A stretch of 20,899 nucleotides of DNA from Elusimicrobia bacterium RIFCSPLOWO2_01_FULL_59_12. GTDB taxonomy: Bacteria; Elusimicrobiota; Elusimicrobia; 2-01-FULL-59-12. The notes under the pieces are model-generated. The model was given only the letters and a program-made list of their open reading frames with translations. It ran no database searches and was not told the origin of the DNA. The number at the start of each line of letters is the position of its first letter. Positions within the stretch are counted from its first letter, which is position 1. A program made the translations under genes and the position numbers. Shown piece after piece: positions 14,963 through 20,899 of this stretch. The stretch lies in NCBI GenBank assembly GCA_001800075.1, contig MGUR01000048.1, positions 18,751 to 39,649 of the forward strand, read 5' to 3'.

Positions 14963-15924
14963 CCCACCACCTCTTCTTTCTCCTGGCGGCGCCAGTCCAC
15001 GACGGATTTGAGCCCATCCCGCAATGAAATCTTGGCGCGGAACCCCAGAAGGCGCTCGGCTTTTTCCGTGCTGCCCAGCCGCTGGGTGACAAAACTTTGT
15101 TCCTGGGGCTTGTACTCGGGTTTCAGCTTGGAGCCGGTCAATTCCAGGAGGGTCTTGACCAGATCGTTGATCGTCGTTTTGACCCCCATGCCGACATTGA
15201 AGAACTGGTCGGACGCATCGCTTTTGAGCGCCAAAACGTTGGCTCGGGCGACGTCCTGAACATGAATAAAGTCGTAGGCCTGCGAACCGTCCCCGAAAAT
15301 CACCGGAGGCTGGCTTTCATCCAGGCGGTCCAGCACTTTCATCACCACGCTGACGTAGGCGCCCTTATAATCCATCCGCGGGCCGTAGACATTCATGTAG
15401 CGCAGTCCTACGTAATTCAGTTTGTGCTGTTCATAAAAGGCGCGCAGGATCTGTTCGCCCGCGATCTTGGTCGCGCCGTACATCGTCCGGTTGTTAAAAG
15501 GATGCTCTTCGGTCATCGGCGTGGCCAGCGCGTCGCCGTACACGGAAGCGGAGGAGGAGTAAACGATTTTTTTGACCCTGGCCTGCTGGGCCGCTTCAAT
15601 GACGTTGTAGGTCCCTACGATATTCACGTCCACCGCCGCCCGCGGCTGATGGACGCACTCAAAAAGCCACAAGGCCGCCAAGTGAAAGACATAGGATGTG
15701 CCCTGCATGAGGCGCTTCAGCAATTCGACGTCCAGAATGCTTCCTTCAATCAGTTGGACGCGCGGGTCCCTTAAGGCATTCGCCAGGTTTTGCTTTTTCC
15801 CGCGCACCAGGTTATCCAGGACCACGATGTCCTTGACGGGTTCGCCGATCAGCTGGTCGACCAGATGAGATCCCACAAACCCGGCCCCGCCAACCACCAA
15901 AACGCGCGCGTTTTTTAAATCCAT
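14959..15924 (-). CDS. NAD-dependent nucleotide-sugar epimerase/dehydratase (extended SDR)
   Basis: This 321-residue extended short-chain dehydrogenase has the NAD-binding GGAGFVG (12-18), a conserved HLAA (81-84), the SSSASVYG strand (123-130) with the active-site Ser, and Tyr149-x3-Lys153 in RTMYGATKIAGE. These are the marks of the GalE/WbpP/dehydratase group, which epimerise or dehydrate UDP or GDP sugars in the cytoplasm. The exact reaction is not readable. The ATG at 15924 follows AAAGGA at good spacing, and the Rossmann strand starts six residues later. The frame extends to 16026, but that stretch is translated from a palindromic repeat and should not be annotated as protein. It follows wbpE after 94 bp and overlaps the next gene by GTGA. 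Confidence 0.9.
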   Translation of the reverse strand: MDLKNARVLVVGGAGFVGSHLVDQLIGEPVKDIVVLDNLVRGKKQNLANALRDPRVQLIEGSILDVELLKRLMQGTSYVFHLAALWLFECVHQPRAAVDVNIVGTYNVIEAAQQARVKKIVYSSSASVYGDALATPMTEEHPFNNRTMYGATKIAGEQILRAFYEQHKLNYVGLRYMNVYGPRMDYKGAYVSVVMKVLDRLDESQPPVIFGDGSQAYDFIHVQDVARANVLALKSDASDQFFNVGMGVKTTINDLVKTLLELTGSKLKPEYKPQEQSFVTQRLGSTEKAERLLGFRAKISLRDGLKSVVDWRRQEKEEVVG

Positions 15925-15946
15925 CGCATCGTGTCCTTTCCCTGTC

Positions 15947-16010
15947 GTCACCCCCGCATGTCGTAAGCGGGGGTCCAGAGACTCTGGATTCCCACTTACG
16001 CGGGAATGAC
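15947..16010. repeat. 64-bp three-palindrome element with dRS3-like half
   Basis: The element is bounded by GTCA (15947-15950) and TGAC (16007-16010). It holds three adjacent inverted repeats: CCCCCGC-9 nt-GCGGGGG (15951-15973), TCCAGAG-A-CTCTGGA (15974-15988), and ATTCCC-8 nt-GGGAAT (15988-16007). The last matches the ATTCCC-N8-GGGAAT pattern of Neisseria dRS3 repeats, and related sequences are scattered in many bacterial genomes, where they often yield spurious peptides such as HSRVSGNPES. It fills most of the 94-bp gap between wbpE and the epimerase, the largest gap inside the operon, so it would be transcribed and could fold or mark an RNA processing point. Confidence 0.75.
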
Positions 16011-16018
16011 ATCTACCA

Positions 16019-17149
16019 CTATTCAAAAAATCGCTTCACGGCGTCCACGACCCAGCCTTGCTGGTCCGGAGAAAGGCCGGGATAAATCGGCAGGGCCAGG
16101 GTCTCTTTTGCCGCTCGTTCGGCTTCCGGAAAATCTCCCGGCCGGTGGCCCAGGAACTTGAAACACTCCTGAAGATGCAGAGGAACGGGATAGTACACCT
16201 CCGTCCCGATCTGTTCCTTCTTTAAGAACTCCATCAGGCGATCGCGGTCTTGAGTGCGGATGACGAACTGGTTGTAGATATGAAAATGCGGAACGGCGGG
16301 GTCTTGGTAGACGGGTTTCGGGAGCTGGATCTTTTCCAGGAGGCCGGCCGCGCGGAACAGCTCCTCGTAACGCCGGGCATTCTCTTGACGCTGACGGGTC
16401 CACGCATCCAGGGATGTGATTTTGACGTTCAGCAGCGCGGCCTGAAGAGCGTCCAGACGATAATTTCCGCCCACCCAACTGTGGTAGTACTTAGGTTTGG
16501 ATCCGTGCACGCGCAAGACGCGAATCTTTTCAGCCAAGGTTTTATCCTGGGTGGTCACGATGCCCGCGTCTCCCAGGGCTCCCAGGTTTTTGCTCGGGAA
16601 AAAGGAAAAACAGCCGATGTCGCCCAGGCTGCCGGCGCGCCGTTTCCCCTTGTACTCCGAACCCAGGGCCTGAGCCGCGTCTTCCACCACAAACAGGTGC
16701 TTCCGTTTCGCGATATCCAGAATCGCGGACATCTCCGCGCACTGACCGTAAAGATGAACCGGCAGGAGGGCCTTGGTCTTAGAAGAAAGAGCGCGTTCAA
16801 TTTTTGCGGGATCCAGATTGTAGGTGACCGGATCGATGTCGACAAAAACGGGTTTTGCGCCCAGGCGCGCGACCGCGCCGGCGGTGGCGAAGAAGGTATA
16901 GGGCGTCGTGATGACTTCGTCGCCGGGGCCAATGCCGAGCGCGGTGAGGGACACCAGGAGCGCATCGGTGCCGGAGGAAACTCCCACGGCGAACCGTGTC
17001 TGGGTGTAGGCGGCGACCGCCTGTTCGAACTTTTCAACTTCGGGGCCGAGGATAAACTGTTCTGTGTCTAAGAGGGTTTGAAACGCGTCGACCAGTTGGC
17101 GGCGCAGGGGCTGGTTCTGGGGCGCCAGATCAAGCAAGGGGACCTTCAT
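16019..17149 (-). CDS. wbpE: WbpE-like UDP-3-oxo-GlcNAcA aminotransferase
   Basis: This 376-residue DegT-family PLP enzyme opens with MKVPLLDLAPQN, typical of the WbpE/WlbC group. It has VSSGTDALL (57-65) for phosphate binding, VVEDAAQALG (154-163) with Asp157, and FFPSKNLGALGDAG (183-196) with the Schiff-base Lys187. WbpE transfers an amino group from glutamate to C3 of UDP-2-acetamido-2-deoxy-3-oxo-glucuronate, the step after WbpB and before WbpD. Those two activities are fused in the gene directly upstream, whose stop overlaps this ATG (ATGA at 17149-17146). The frame extends to 17407, but that part lies inside the acetyltransferase domain and is not used. The neighbour makes the specific assignment stronger than the sequence alone. 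Confidence 0.88.
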   Translation of the reverse strand: MKVPLLDLAPQNQPLRRQLVDAFQTLLDTEQFILGPEVEKFEQAVAAYTQTRFAVGVSSGTDALLVSLTALGIGPGDEVITTPYTFFATAGAVARLGAKPVFVDIDPVTYNLDPAKIERALSSKTKALLPVHLYGQCAEMSAILDIAKRKHLFVVEDAAQALGSEYKGKRRAGSLGDIGCFSFFPSKNLGALGDAGIVTTQDKTLAEKIRVLRVHGSKPKYYHSWVGGNYRLDALQAALLNVKITSLDAWTRQRQENARRYEELFRAAGLLEKIQLPKPVYQDPAVPHFHIYNQFVIRTQDRDRLMEFLKKEQIGTEVYYPVPLHLQECFKFLGHRPGDFPEAERAAKETLALPIYPGLSPDQQGWVVDAVKRFFE

Positions 17150-18795
17150 AGGGGTTTCAGGCCGTGTTGTGTCTCCTGGTAGCGGGTTTTGCAGGACGTG
17201 CAGTGCGCGCGGCCTTTCGTGACCTTGATTTTGACGCCGCATCGGCACATCCACCCTTTTTGCCGCGCGGGGTTGCCCATCACCAGGGCATGATCGGCCA
17301 CGTCCCTGGTCACAATGGCGCCCGCACCCACAAAGGCATATCGCCCGATGGTCACGCCGCAAACGATCGTGCAGTTGGCGCCCAACGTCGCGCCGCGCTT
17401 GACCCAAGTGGTTTTCAGCTCCTCCATGCGGGGGATTTCACTTCGCGGGTTCATCACATTGGTGAACACCATCGAGGGGCCGCAGAAGACGTCGTTTTCG
17501 AGCGTCACGCCTTCGTAGACGGAGACGTTATTCTGGATTTTGACGTTGTCGCCCACGCGGGCGCGCGGCCCGATCACCACGTTCTGCCCGATGCGGCATT
17601 GCTTGCCGATCCGGGATCCTTCGAGAATGTGACTGACGTGCCAGATCGATGTCCCTTCCCCGATTTCCACGTCCTGATCGATAAACGCCGAGGGGTGGGC
17701 CTTGAAGAGGCCGGACCGTCCGGCGGGCCCGGACTGAATATCCGAGAGATGCACGTGGTCCTTGGTGTCCATCGCCTTCTGGCACATGTGCAGGACCGTC
17801 AGGACCCGAAGGGCTTCTTCCCCATCGGTCCGCGGGGACTGCCGGGTGGCGACACACTGCAGAAAGTGCGCGCATTCGGCGCGCAGGGGCTCTTCCTCGC
17901 TGATCGGGACGTCCTGCGCCTCGGCGCGGCCGGCCACGGGAATCTGGTCTTTCCACTGGATGGAATGCGGATACAGCAGCAGTTTGCGGTCGGGATAGAC
18001 GTCATTGAACACGGCCATTTTCTTATCGCCTACGATCACCAGCTTCTGTTCTTTATACGGGTGGAGCCAGGACACAAAGATATGCGCCCGCACGCCGCTG
18101 GGAAAATAAAGGCAGCTCACCGTGACGTCGGCGATTTGTTCGTGCAGGTAATTCCCCCCTTGCGCCACGATTTTGTCCGGCATTTCTCCCAGGAGCCCCA
18201 GGATCACCGAGATGTCATGTGGAGCGAACGACCAAAGAATATTTTCTTCCCGGCGGATCTTGCCCAGGTTTAAGCGGTTGGAATAGATGTACTGGATCCG
18301 GCCCAGTTCGCCGGAGGCGATCAGCTCTTTGAGTTTGAGGATGGCCGGGTGGTACCAAAGCAGATGGCCGACCATGAGAATGCGGTTCTTTTCCTGTGCG
18401 AGTGTCACCAGCGCCCGTCCGGAGGCGATGTCCAGGCTGAGCGGTTTCTCCACAAATACATCTTTCCCCGCGAGCAGCGCTTTTTTCGCCATGGCGGCGT
18501 GATGTTCGGCCGGTGTGGCAATGACGACCGCCTGAATCGAAGAGTCCGCTAGTACCGCGTCAACATCGGAATACGTTCTGCAGTCAGGATAGTCGGAATG
18601 ACATTGATCCCGGCGGTCGGGAGCGGACTCGCAAACCGCCGCCAGCGCGCCCAGTTCGTGGAAGTTGCGGGTCAGGTTTTTCCCCCAATAGCCAAACCCG
18701 ATGACCGCGACCCGGGCGCCCTGACACCCTTCGGGTGTAAGGGCTGCCCGTACGGGTCGCCGATGGCGACCTGTCCGGGCGCCCTGAGGGGTCAT
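17146..18795 (-). CDS. wbpB-wbpD: WbpB-WbpD fusion: Gfo/Idh/MocA dehydrogenase plus N-acetyltransferase
   Basis: A 549-residue bifunctional protein. Residues about 29-350 form a Gfo/Idh/MocA oxidoreductase with the NAD loop GFGYWG (33-38), VEKPLS (115-120, Lys117) and APHDISV (191-197, His193). Residues about 366-516 form a left-handed beta-helix of hexapeptide repeats ending in VMGNPARQKGWMCRCG, as in WbpD/WlbB N-acetyltransferases. The tail has Cys517, Cys519, Cys532 and Cys535 spaced like a small zinc ribbon. WbpB oxidises C3 of UDP-GlcNAcA and WbpD acetylates the 3-amine made by WbpE; all three activities are thus in two adjacent genes. The ATG at 18795 overlaps the regulator stop (ATGA). 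Residues 8-28 are encoded by an inserted palindromic element. UDP-GlcNAc dehydrogenase (WbpA) is not in the window. Confidence 0.92.
   Translation of the reverse strand: MTPQGARTGRHRRPVRAALTPEGCQGARVAVIGFGYWGKNLTRNFHELGALAAVCESAPDRRDQCHSDYPDCRTYSDVDAVLADSSIQAVVIATPAEHHAAMAKKALLAGKDVFVEKPLSLDIASGRALVTLAQEKNRILMVGHLLWYHPAILKLKELIASGELGRIQYIYSNRLNLGKIRREENILWSFAPHDISVILGLLGEMPDKIVAQGGNYLHEQIADVTVSCLYFPSGVRAHIFVSWLHPYKEQKLVIVGDKKMAVFNDVYPDRKLLLYPHSIQWKDQIPVAGRAEAQDVPISEEEPLRAECAHFLQCVATRQSPRTDGEEALRVLTVLHMCQKAMDTKDHVHLSDIQSGPAGRSGLFKAHPSAFIDQDVEIGEGTSIWHVSHILEGSRIGKQCRIGQNVVIGPRARVGDNVKIQNNVSVYEGVTLENDVFCGPSMVFTNVMNPRSEIPRMEELKTTWVKRGATLGANCTIVCGVTIGRYAFVGAGAIVTRDVADHALVMGNPARQKGWMCRCGVKIKVTKGRAHCTSCKTRYQETQHGLKPL
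18712..18787. repeat. In-frame palindromic insertion with 13-bp direct repeats
   Basis: The 13-bp sequence CCGGGCGCCCTGA occurs at 18712-18724 and again at 18775-18787, exactly 63 bp apart. The 50 bp between hold ACACCC-TTC-GGGTGT (18724-18738) and a near-perfect stem with 15-nt arms and a GAT loop (18747-18779; one mismatch and one G-U pair if transcribed from the plus strand). The core arms GGTCGCC/GGCGACC match those at 3400-3414. The period is a multiple of three, so the reading frame is kept and 21 residues are added ahead of the NAD-binding strand. Removing 63 bp leaves MTPQGARVAVIGFG, a normal start for this family. Confidence 0.7.
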
Positions 18796-19292
18796 CCGAT
18801 CACCCCGGCCAGGCGGCGCAACATCGGGAGCGCTTGCTCCACACGTTTCATTAACCCATCGGCTTCCTTAATCCGTTTCCTTAAGTGGGCATTCTGTGGC
18901 TGGCTTAAGTGGGCGGCTGCGGCCGGATCCTCTTCCAAGGCGATCAGCCGCTTCCGGACCCGCGTAATCCGCTTGGAGATCCCCTCCTGAAGCCGCTGCG
19001 TGACCAGGCTTTTGAGGTCGGTATTGGCCGTGTAGTAGTCCTTGCGCGTCCCGGGTTTGGAAGACGCGTGAACCGCATTCCAGTTTTCCAGGATGCGCAG
19101 GTGGATGCTGGCGTTTCCCTTACTCATCCGGCAGGTGCGAGCGATCTCTTCAAGCGAAAGCGGCTCAGGCGAAATATACAGCAGGCCGTAAAGCTGGCCG
19201 AGGGATCGGTTAAAGGATGTCATTTCGGCGATATCGCCCGCCAAGGCGATAAAGGAGTCCAGGAAGGGATCAGATGTCGTGGTTTTAATCAT
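18792..19292 (-). CDS. GbsR/MarR-family transcriptional regulator
   Basis: The 166-residue protein has a winged helix-turn-helix: LGQLYGLLYISPEPLSLEEI (31-50), then the recognition helix MSKGNASIHLRILENW (56-71) and a wing around SSKPGTRKDYY (77-87). A long charged, probably coiled-coil C-terminus (95-150) would serve dimerisation. This order matches GbsR-like members of the MarR superfamily, which repress or activate nearby operons. It is the first gene of the polysaccharide operon, its stop overlaps the wbpB-wbpD start (ATGA), and a perfect palindrome lies directly before its ATG, so autoregulation of the whole operon is likely. No ligand-binding residues can be named. The start at 19292 gives a full-length family N-terminus, although no Shine-Dalgarno precedes it. 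Confidence 0.85.
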   Translation of the reverse strand: MIKTTTSDPFLDSFIALAGDIAEMTSFNRSLGQLYGLLYISPEPLSLEEIARTCRMSKGNASIHLRILENWNAVHASSKPGTRKDYYTANTDLKSLVTQRLQEGISKRITRVRKRLIALEEDPAAAAHLSQPQNAHLRKRIKEADGLMKRVEQALPMLRRLAGVIG

Positions 19293-19293
19293 A

Positions 19294-19315
19294 ACGTTTA
19301 GAATGTTCTAAACGT
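19294..19315. promoter_or_regulatory. Perfect 22-bp palindromic operator
   Basis: Half-sites ACGTTTAGAA (19294-19303) and TTCTAAACGT (19306-19315) are exact reverse complements around a 2-bp TG centre. The palindrome begins one base before the regulator start codon, touches the -10 hexamer, and covers the predicted transcription start. That placement is what is expected of a repressor site for the dimeric winged-helix protein encoded immediately downstream. Its AT-rich character contrasts with the GC-rich surroundings. Confidence 0.8.
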
Positions 19316-19343
19316 ATATATCACCTGTCAGGAGGGTTGTCAA
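19315..19343 (-). promoter_or_regulatory. Sigma-70-type promoter of the main operon
   Basis: Minus-strand TTGACA (19343-19338, perfect consensus) and TATATA (19320-19315) are separated by 17 bp. The -35 lies within the last codons of ybhN, before its stop at 19321-19323. Transcription should start near 19308, giving a leader of about 15 nt with no Shine-Dalgarno before the regulator ATG at 19292. Together with the overlapping palindrome this is the best-supported control region in the window. Confidence 0.75.
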
Positions 19344-20304
19344 CGGGATTTTTAAACAGGCTCCCCAACGTCATGCCTTCTTTCCAGGTCGATATCAAAC
19401 CGAGCGTAAAAATCAATCCGAATTGCATGCCATGTATGGTCAGGATCATGGGGAGACCCGACTCCTTGGGGATACCCAGCAGCGACAGGGCTGTAACGCC
19501 GAACAGTTCCACCGTTCCTACGTACCCCGGCGCCTGGGGGAGCGTGACGGAGAGGCCCAGGAAAAACAGGACGAAGAACGCTTCCGGGTAGCTGATATGA
19601 ACGGGGAAGGAACGGATGATCAGGTAAACCATGGACCCTTCAATCAGCCAGATTCCCAAGGATAACGGCAAGGCCCATGCGAGGGCCGGTCCGTGCGTCA
19701 ACCCGGAAACGCCATGGGTAAAATTGGCCAGGAGGTGCTGGACTTTGTCGCGCACCGCGGGGGACAGCGGCAAACGGGATACCAGCTCCCGGGTTCGAGA
19801 CTGGAATTTGGAAGCGGCCCCAAGGAAACCAATGGCCAAGATACACCCCGCCCCCATGACCCCGGCCGCGCGTCTGATCGCCTCGGGAAACGGGAAGAAA
19901 AAGGCCACGGTTAAAAAAATCACTAAAAAGCTCAAGGCGTCGCAGATGCGTTCCAGGATCACGGTTCCCAGCGCCGCCGTCCGCGAAATGCCGAGCTTCT
20001 TGCCGGTCACATGGGCGCGGATGAGCTCCCCCATTCGAAACGGCAGGAGATTGTTGGCAAAAAAACCGATGATGAGAGGCGCAAACAACTGGCCGGCCGG
20101 AACGGATTTGACCGACCTCATCAGGTGGGACCATCGGATGACGCGCAGGAAGAAACTGCCGGAATATACGGCCAGGGCCACCAGCAGCCAGCCGGGGTTC
20201 GCCTGTTGAAGAGCATGGCCTATCTCGCGAGGGGACAGACCGCGAAAAGCAAAATAAAGACAGACCGCGGAGATGATCAGCCCGATGAAAAAATGTTTTC
20301 GCAT
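19321..20304 (-). CDS. YbhN/LPG_synthase_TM family integral membrane protein
   Basis: The 327-residue protein has about eight hydrophobic helices and the signature segments of the UPF0104/lysylphosphatidylglycerol synthase TM family (YbhN, AglD, MprF flippase-like domain): IRWSHLM (56-62), NNLLPFRMGELIRAH (84-98), ERICD (118-122) and APGYVGTVELFG (258-269). Members are linked to polyprenyl-phosphate or lipid movement and to glycan transfer, but the exact role of stand-alone proteins is unsettled. I chose ATG at 20304 over a TTG two codons earlier. It has its own candidate promoter and precedes the operon regulator by only 28 bp; the operon promoter overlaps its 3' end, so read-through into the operon is possible. 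Confidence 0.85.
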   Translation of the reverse strand: MRKHFFIGLIISAVCLYFAFRGLSPREIGHALQQANPGWLLVALAVYSGSFFLRVIRWSHLMRSVKSVPAGQLFAPLIIGFFANNLLPFRMGELIRAHVTGKKLGISRTAALGTVILERICDALSFLVIFLTVAFFFPFPEAIRRAAGVMGAGCILAIGFLGAASKFQSRTRELVSRLPLSPAVRDKVQHLLANFTHGVSGLTHGPALAWALPLSLGIWLIEGSMVYLIIRSFPVHISYPEAFFVLFFLGLSVTLPQAPGYVGTVELFGVTALSLLGIPKESGLPMILTIHGMQFGLIFTLGLISTWKEGMTLGSLFKNPVDNPPDR

Positions 20305-20337
20305 GATCAAAAAGGGTCGCGTTTCAGACGAGCGGGG

Positions 20338-20343
20338 ATTATA
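20338..20343 (-). promoter_or_regulatory. Candidate -10 element for ybhN
   Basis: A perfect TATAAT occurs on the minus strand in the 44-bp gap between the TPR gene and ybhN, 34 bp before the ATG at 20304. At 17-bp spacing the -35 would be TTTCTT, a poor match, and there is no extended -10. The predicted start near 20331 gives a leader of about 27 nt. A TATAAT is rare by chance in this GC-rich sequence, but the site is unsupported otherwise. Confidence 0.4.
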
Positions 20344-20348
20344 GCGTT

Positions 20349-20899
20349 TTACTTTGAGGAAAGAAAACGGCGCAGCTCCGCTTGAACCACAGCGGGATTG
20401 TAAGAAAGGATGATGCGTTCGTACGGGGAATTTCGCGACCGGACGGCGGCCGCCTGTTCCCGTAAAAAGCGCTCACGGCGAATGGGAAGCTGCCGCAGAA
20501 CGCGCAGCCCCTGTCGTTTCTGTCCCCCTTCAAACAGACAGCGCGCGATCCATAAATCGCATTCCCAGTAGTTCGGCTCCGTGCGTAGCGCCTTTTTAAA
20601 CCAGGGGAGCGCTACCACCGGATCGCGCTCCCGGTAAAGAAGGCGACCGACGGCCAACGCGTTGATCGCACGGTTCGGAGCCAAAAGGAGAGCCGTTTGA
20701 TACTCCTGCAGGGCGCGAATTGCGTCTTCACTGTTCGGAGAACTCTCCAGCGCAGCGGCGTAGGTTTCACGCAGGTAGACATCATGCGGGTGCAGCCGGA
20801 CGGCTCTCGCCAGCATCGGGATCGCGTTCGGTGCCGTAGTCGGTGCCAAGGCTTCCGCCTGCCATCCAAACCACACTAAAAGGAGAGCGGTCGCTCCAC
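20349..20899 (-). CDS. C-terminal part of a membrane-anchored TPR protein (cut by window edge)
   Basis: The frame is open to the right edge, and the first visible residues (GATALLLVWFGWQAEA) look like the end of a transmembrane helix. The GTG at 20876 falls inside this helix and is unlikely to be the true start. The rest, about 165 residues, contains helical pairs with TPR-type spacing: IPMLARAVRLHPHDVYLRET, ALQEYQTALLLAPNRAINAL, and ALPWFKKALRTEPNYWECDL. A membrane domain followed by a C-terminal TPR array is common in O-antigen ligase/polymerase (Wzy_C) proteins of environmental bacteria, which would fit this locus, but the diagnostic part is outside the window. It ends with TAA at 20349, 44 bp before ybhN. 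Confidence 0.75.
   Translation of the reverse strand, partial: GATALLLVWFGWQAEALAPTTAPNAIPMLARAVRLHPHDVYLRETYAAALESSPNSEDAIRALQEYQTALLLAPNRAINALAVGRLLYRERDPVVALPWFKKALRTEPNYWECDLWIARCLFEGGQKRQGLRVLRQLPIRRERFLREQAAAVRSRNSPYERIILSYNPAVVQAELRRFLSSK

Noticed and set aside
14309..15259. Plus-strand open frame of 316 codons
   Set aside because: Antisense to the DegT aminotransferase and epimerase, both of which have intact active-site motifs; the plus-strand product has no recognisable motif.
15925..16026. N-terminal extension of the epimerase
   Set aside because: Encoded by the 64-bp palindromic repeat; the Rossmann strand begins right after the ATG at 15924, which has AAAGGA upstream.
16250..17071. 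Plus-strand open frame of 273 codons
   Set aside because: Antisense to wbpE, which has a complete PLP enzyme motif set.
17150..17407. N-terminal extension of wbpE
   Set aside because: Overlaps the acetyltransferase domain in another frame; family N-terminus MKVPLLDLAPQN starts at 17149 with an ATGA overlap.
17164..18273. Plus-strand open frame of 369 codons
   Set aside because: Antisense to the WbpB-WbpD fusion; His- and Asp-rich composition and no domain; a GC-driven shadow.

Overview
The window is about 20.9 kb of a surface-polysaccharide (O-antigen or exopolysaccharide type) biosynthesis locus from a Gram-negative-type bacterium with moderately high GC. The sequence does not settle the phylum. 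The mix of AsnB-type amidotransferases, a SPASM radical SAM protein, FkbM and PhyH-like modification enzymes and GT-C membrane proteins resembles glycan loci of environmental candidate phyla, but that is an impression. All genes except one lie on the minus strand, so the transcriptional order runs from right to left. No tRNA, rRNA, CRISPR array or transposase is visible.

Right edge (20899-19321): the C-terminal part of a membrane-anchored TPR protein, possibly an O-antigen ligase or polymerase with a TPR tail, then a YbhN/LPG_synthase_TM integral membrane protein with its own candidate promoter.

Main operon (19292-4867): twelve minus-strand genes, most joined by 4-bp ATGA/GTGA stop-start overlaps. 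It opens with a GbsR/MarR-like regulator. Its promoter (TTGACA, 17 bp, TATATA) sits in the end of ybhN, and a perfect 22-bp palindrome lies between the -10 and the start codon, a strong case for autoregulation of the whole operon. Next come a WbpB-WbpD fusion and WbpE, which together would build a 2,3-diacetamido uronic acid nucleotide sugar; an SDR epimerase/dehydratase; a second DegT aminotransferase; an AsnB-type amidotransferase; an unrecognised Rossmann protein; a sugar-N-formyltransferase-like enzyme; a SPASM radical SAM protein; a Wzx-like flippase; a large GT-C-like membrane protein; and an FkbM methyltransferase. The set reads as precursor synthesis, decoration (amide, formyl, methyl), then export and membrane-side transfer.

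Left part (4886-1): one plus-strand GT39-like membrane glycosyltransferase converges on fkbM. Divergent from it is a second minus-strand unit: another AsnB-type amidotransferase (promoter TTGACG, 17 bp, TATTAT, with a structured leader), a PhyH-like Fe(II)/2-oxoglutarate oxygenase and a truncated gmd (GDP-mannose 4,6-dehydratase). Gmd, a DegT aminotransferase and a formyltransferase in one locus suggest an N-formylperosamine-type sugar; this is inference.

Three hairpin-rich repeat elements are present: one in the asnB leader, one of 64 bp between wbpE and the epimerase, and one inserted in frame near the N-terminus of the WbpB-WbpD fusion with a 13-bp direct repeat on each side.
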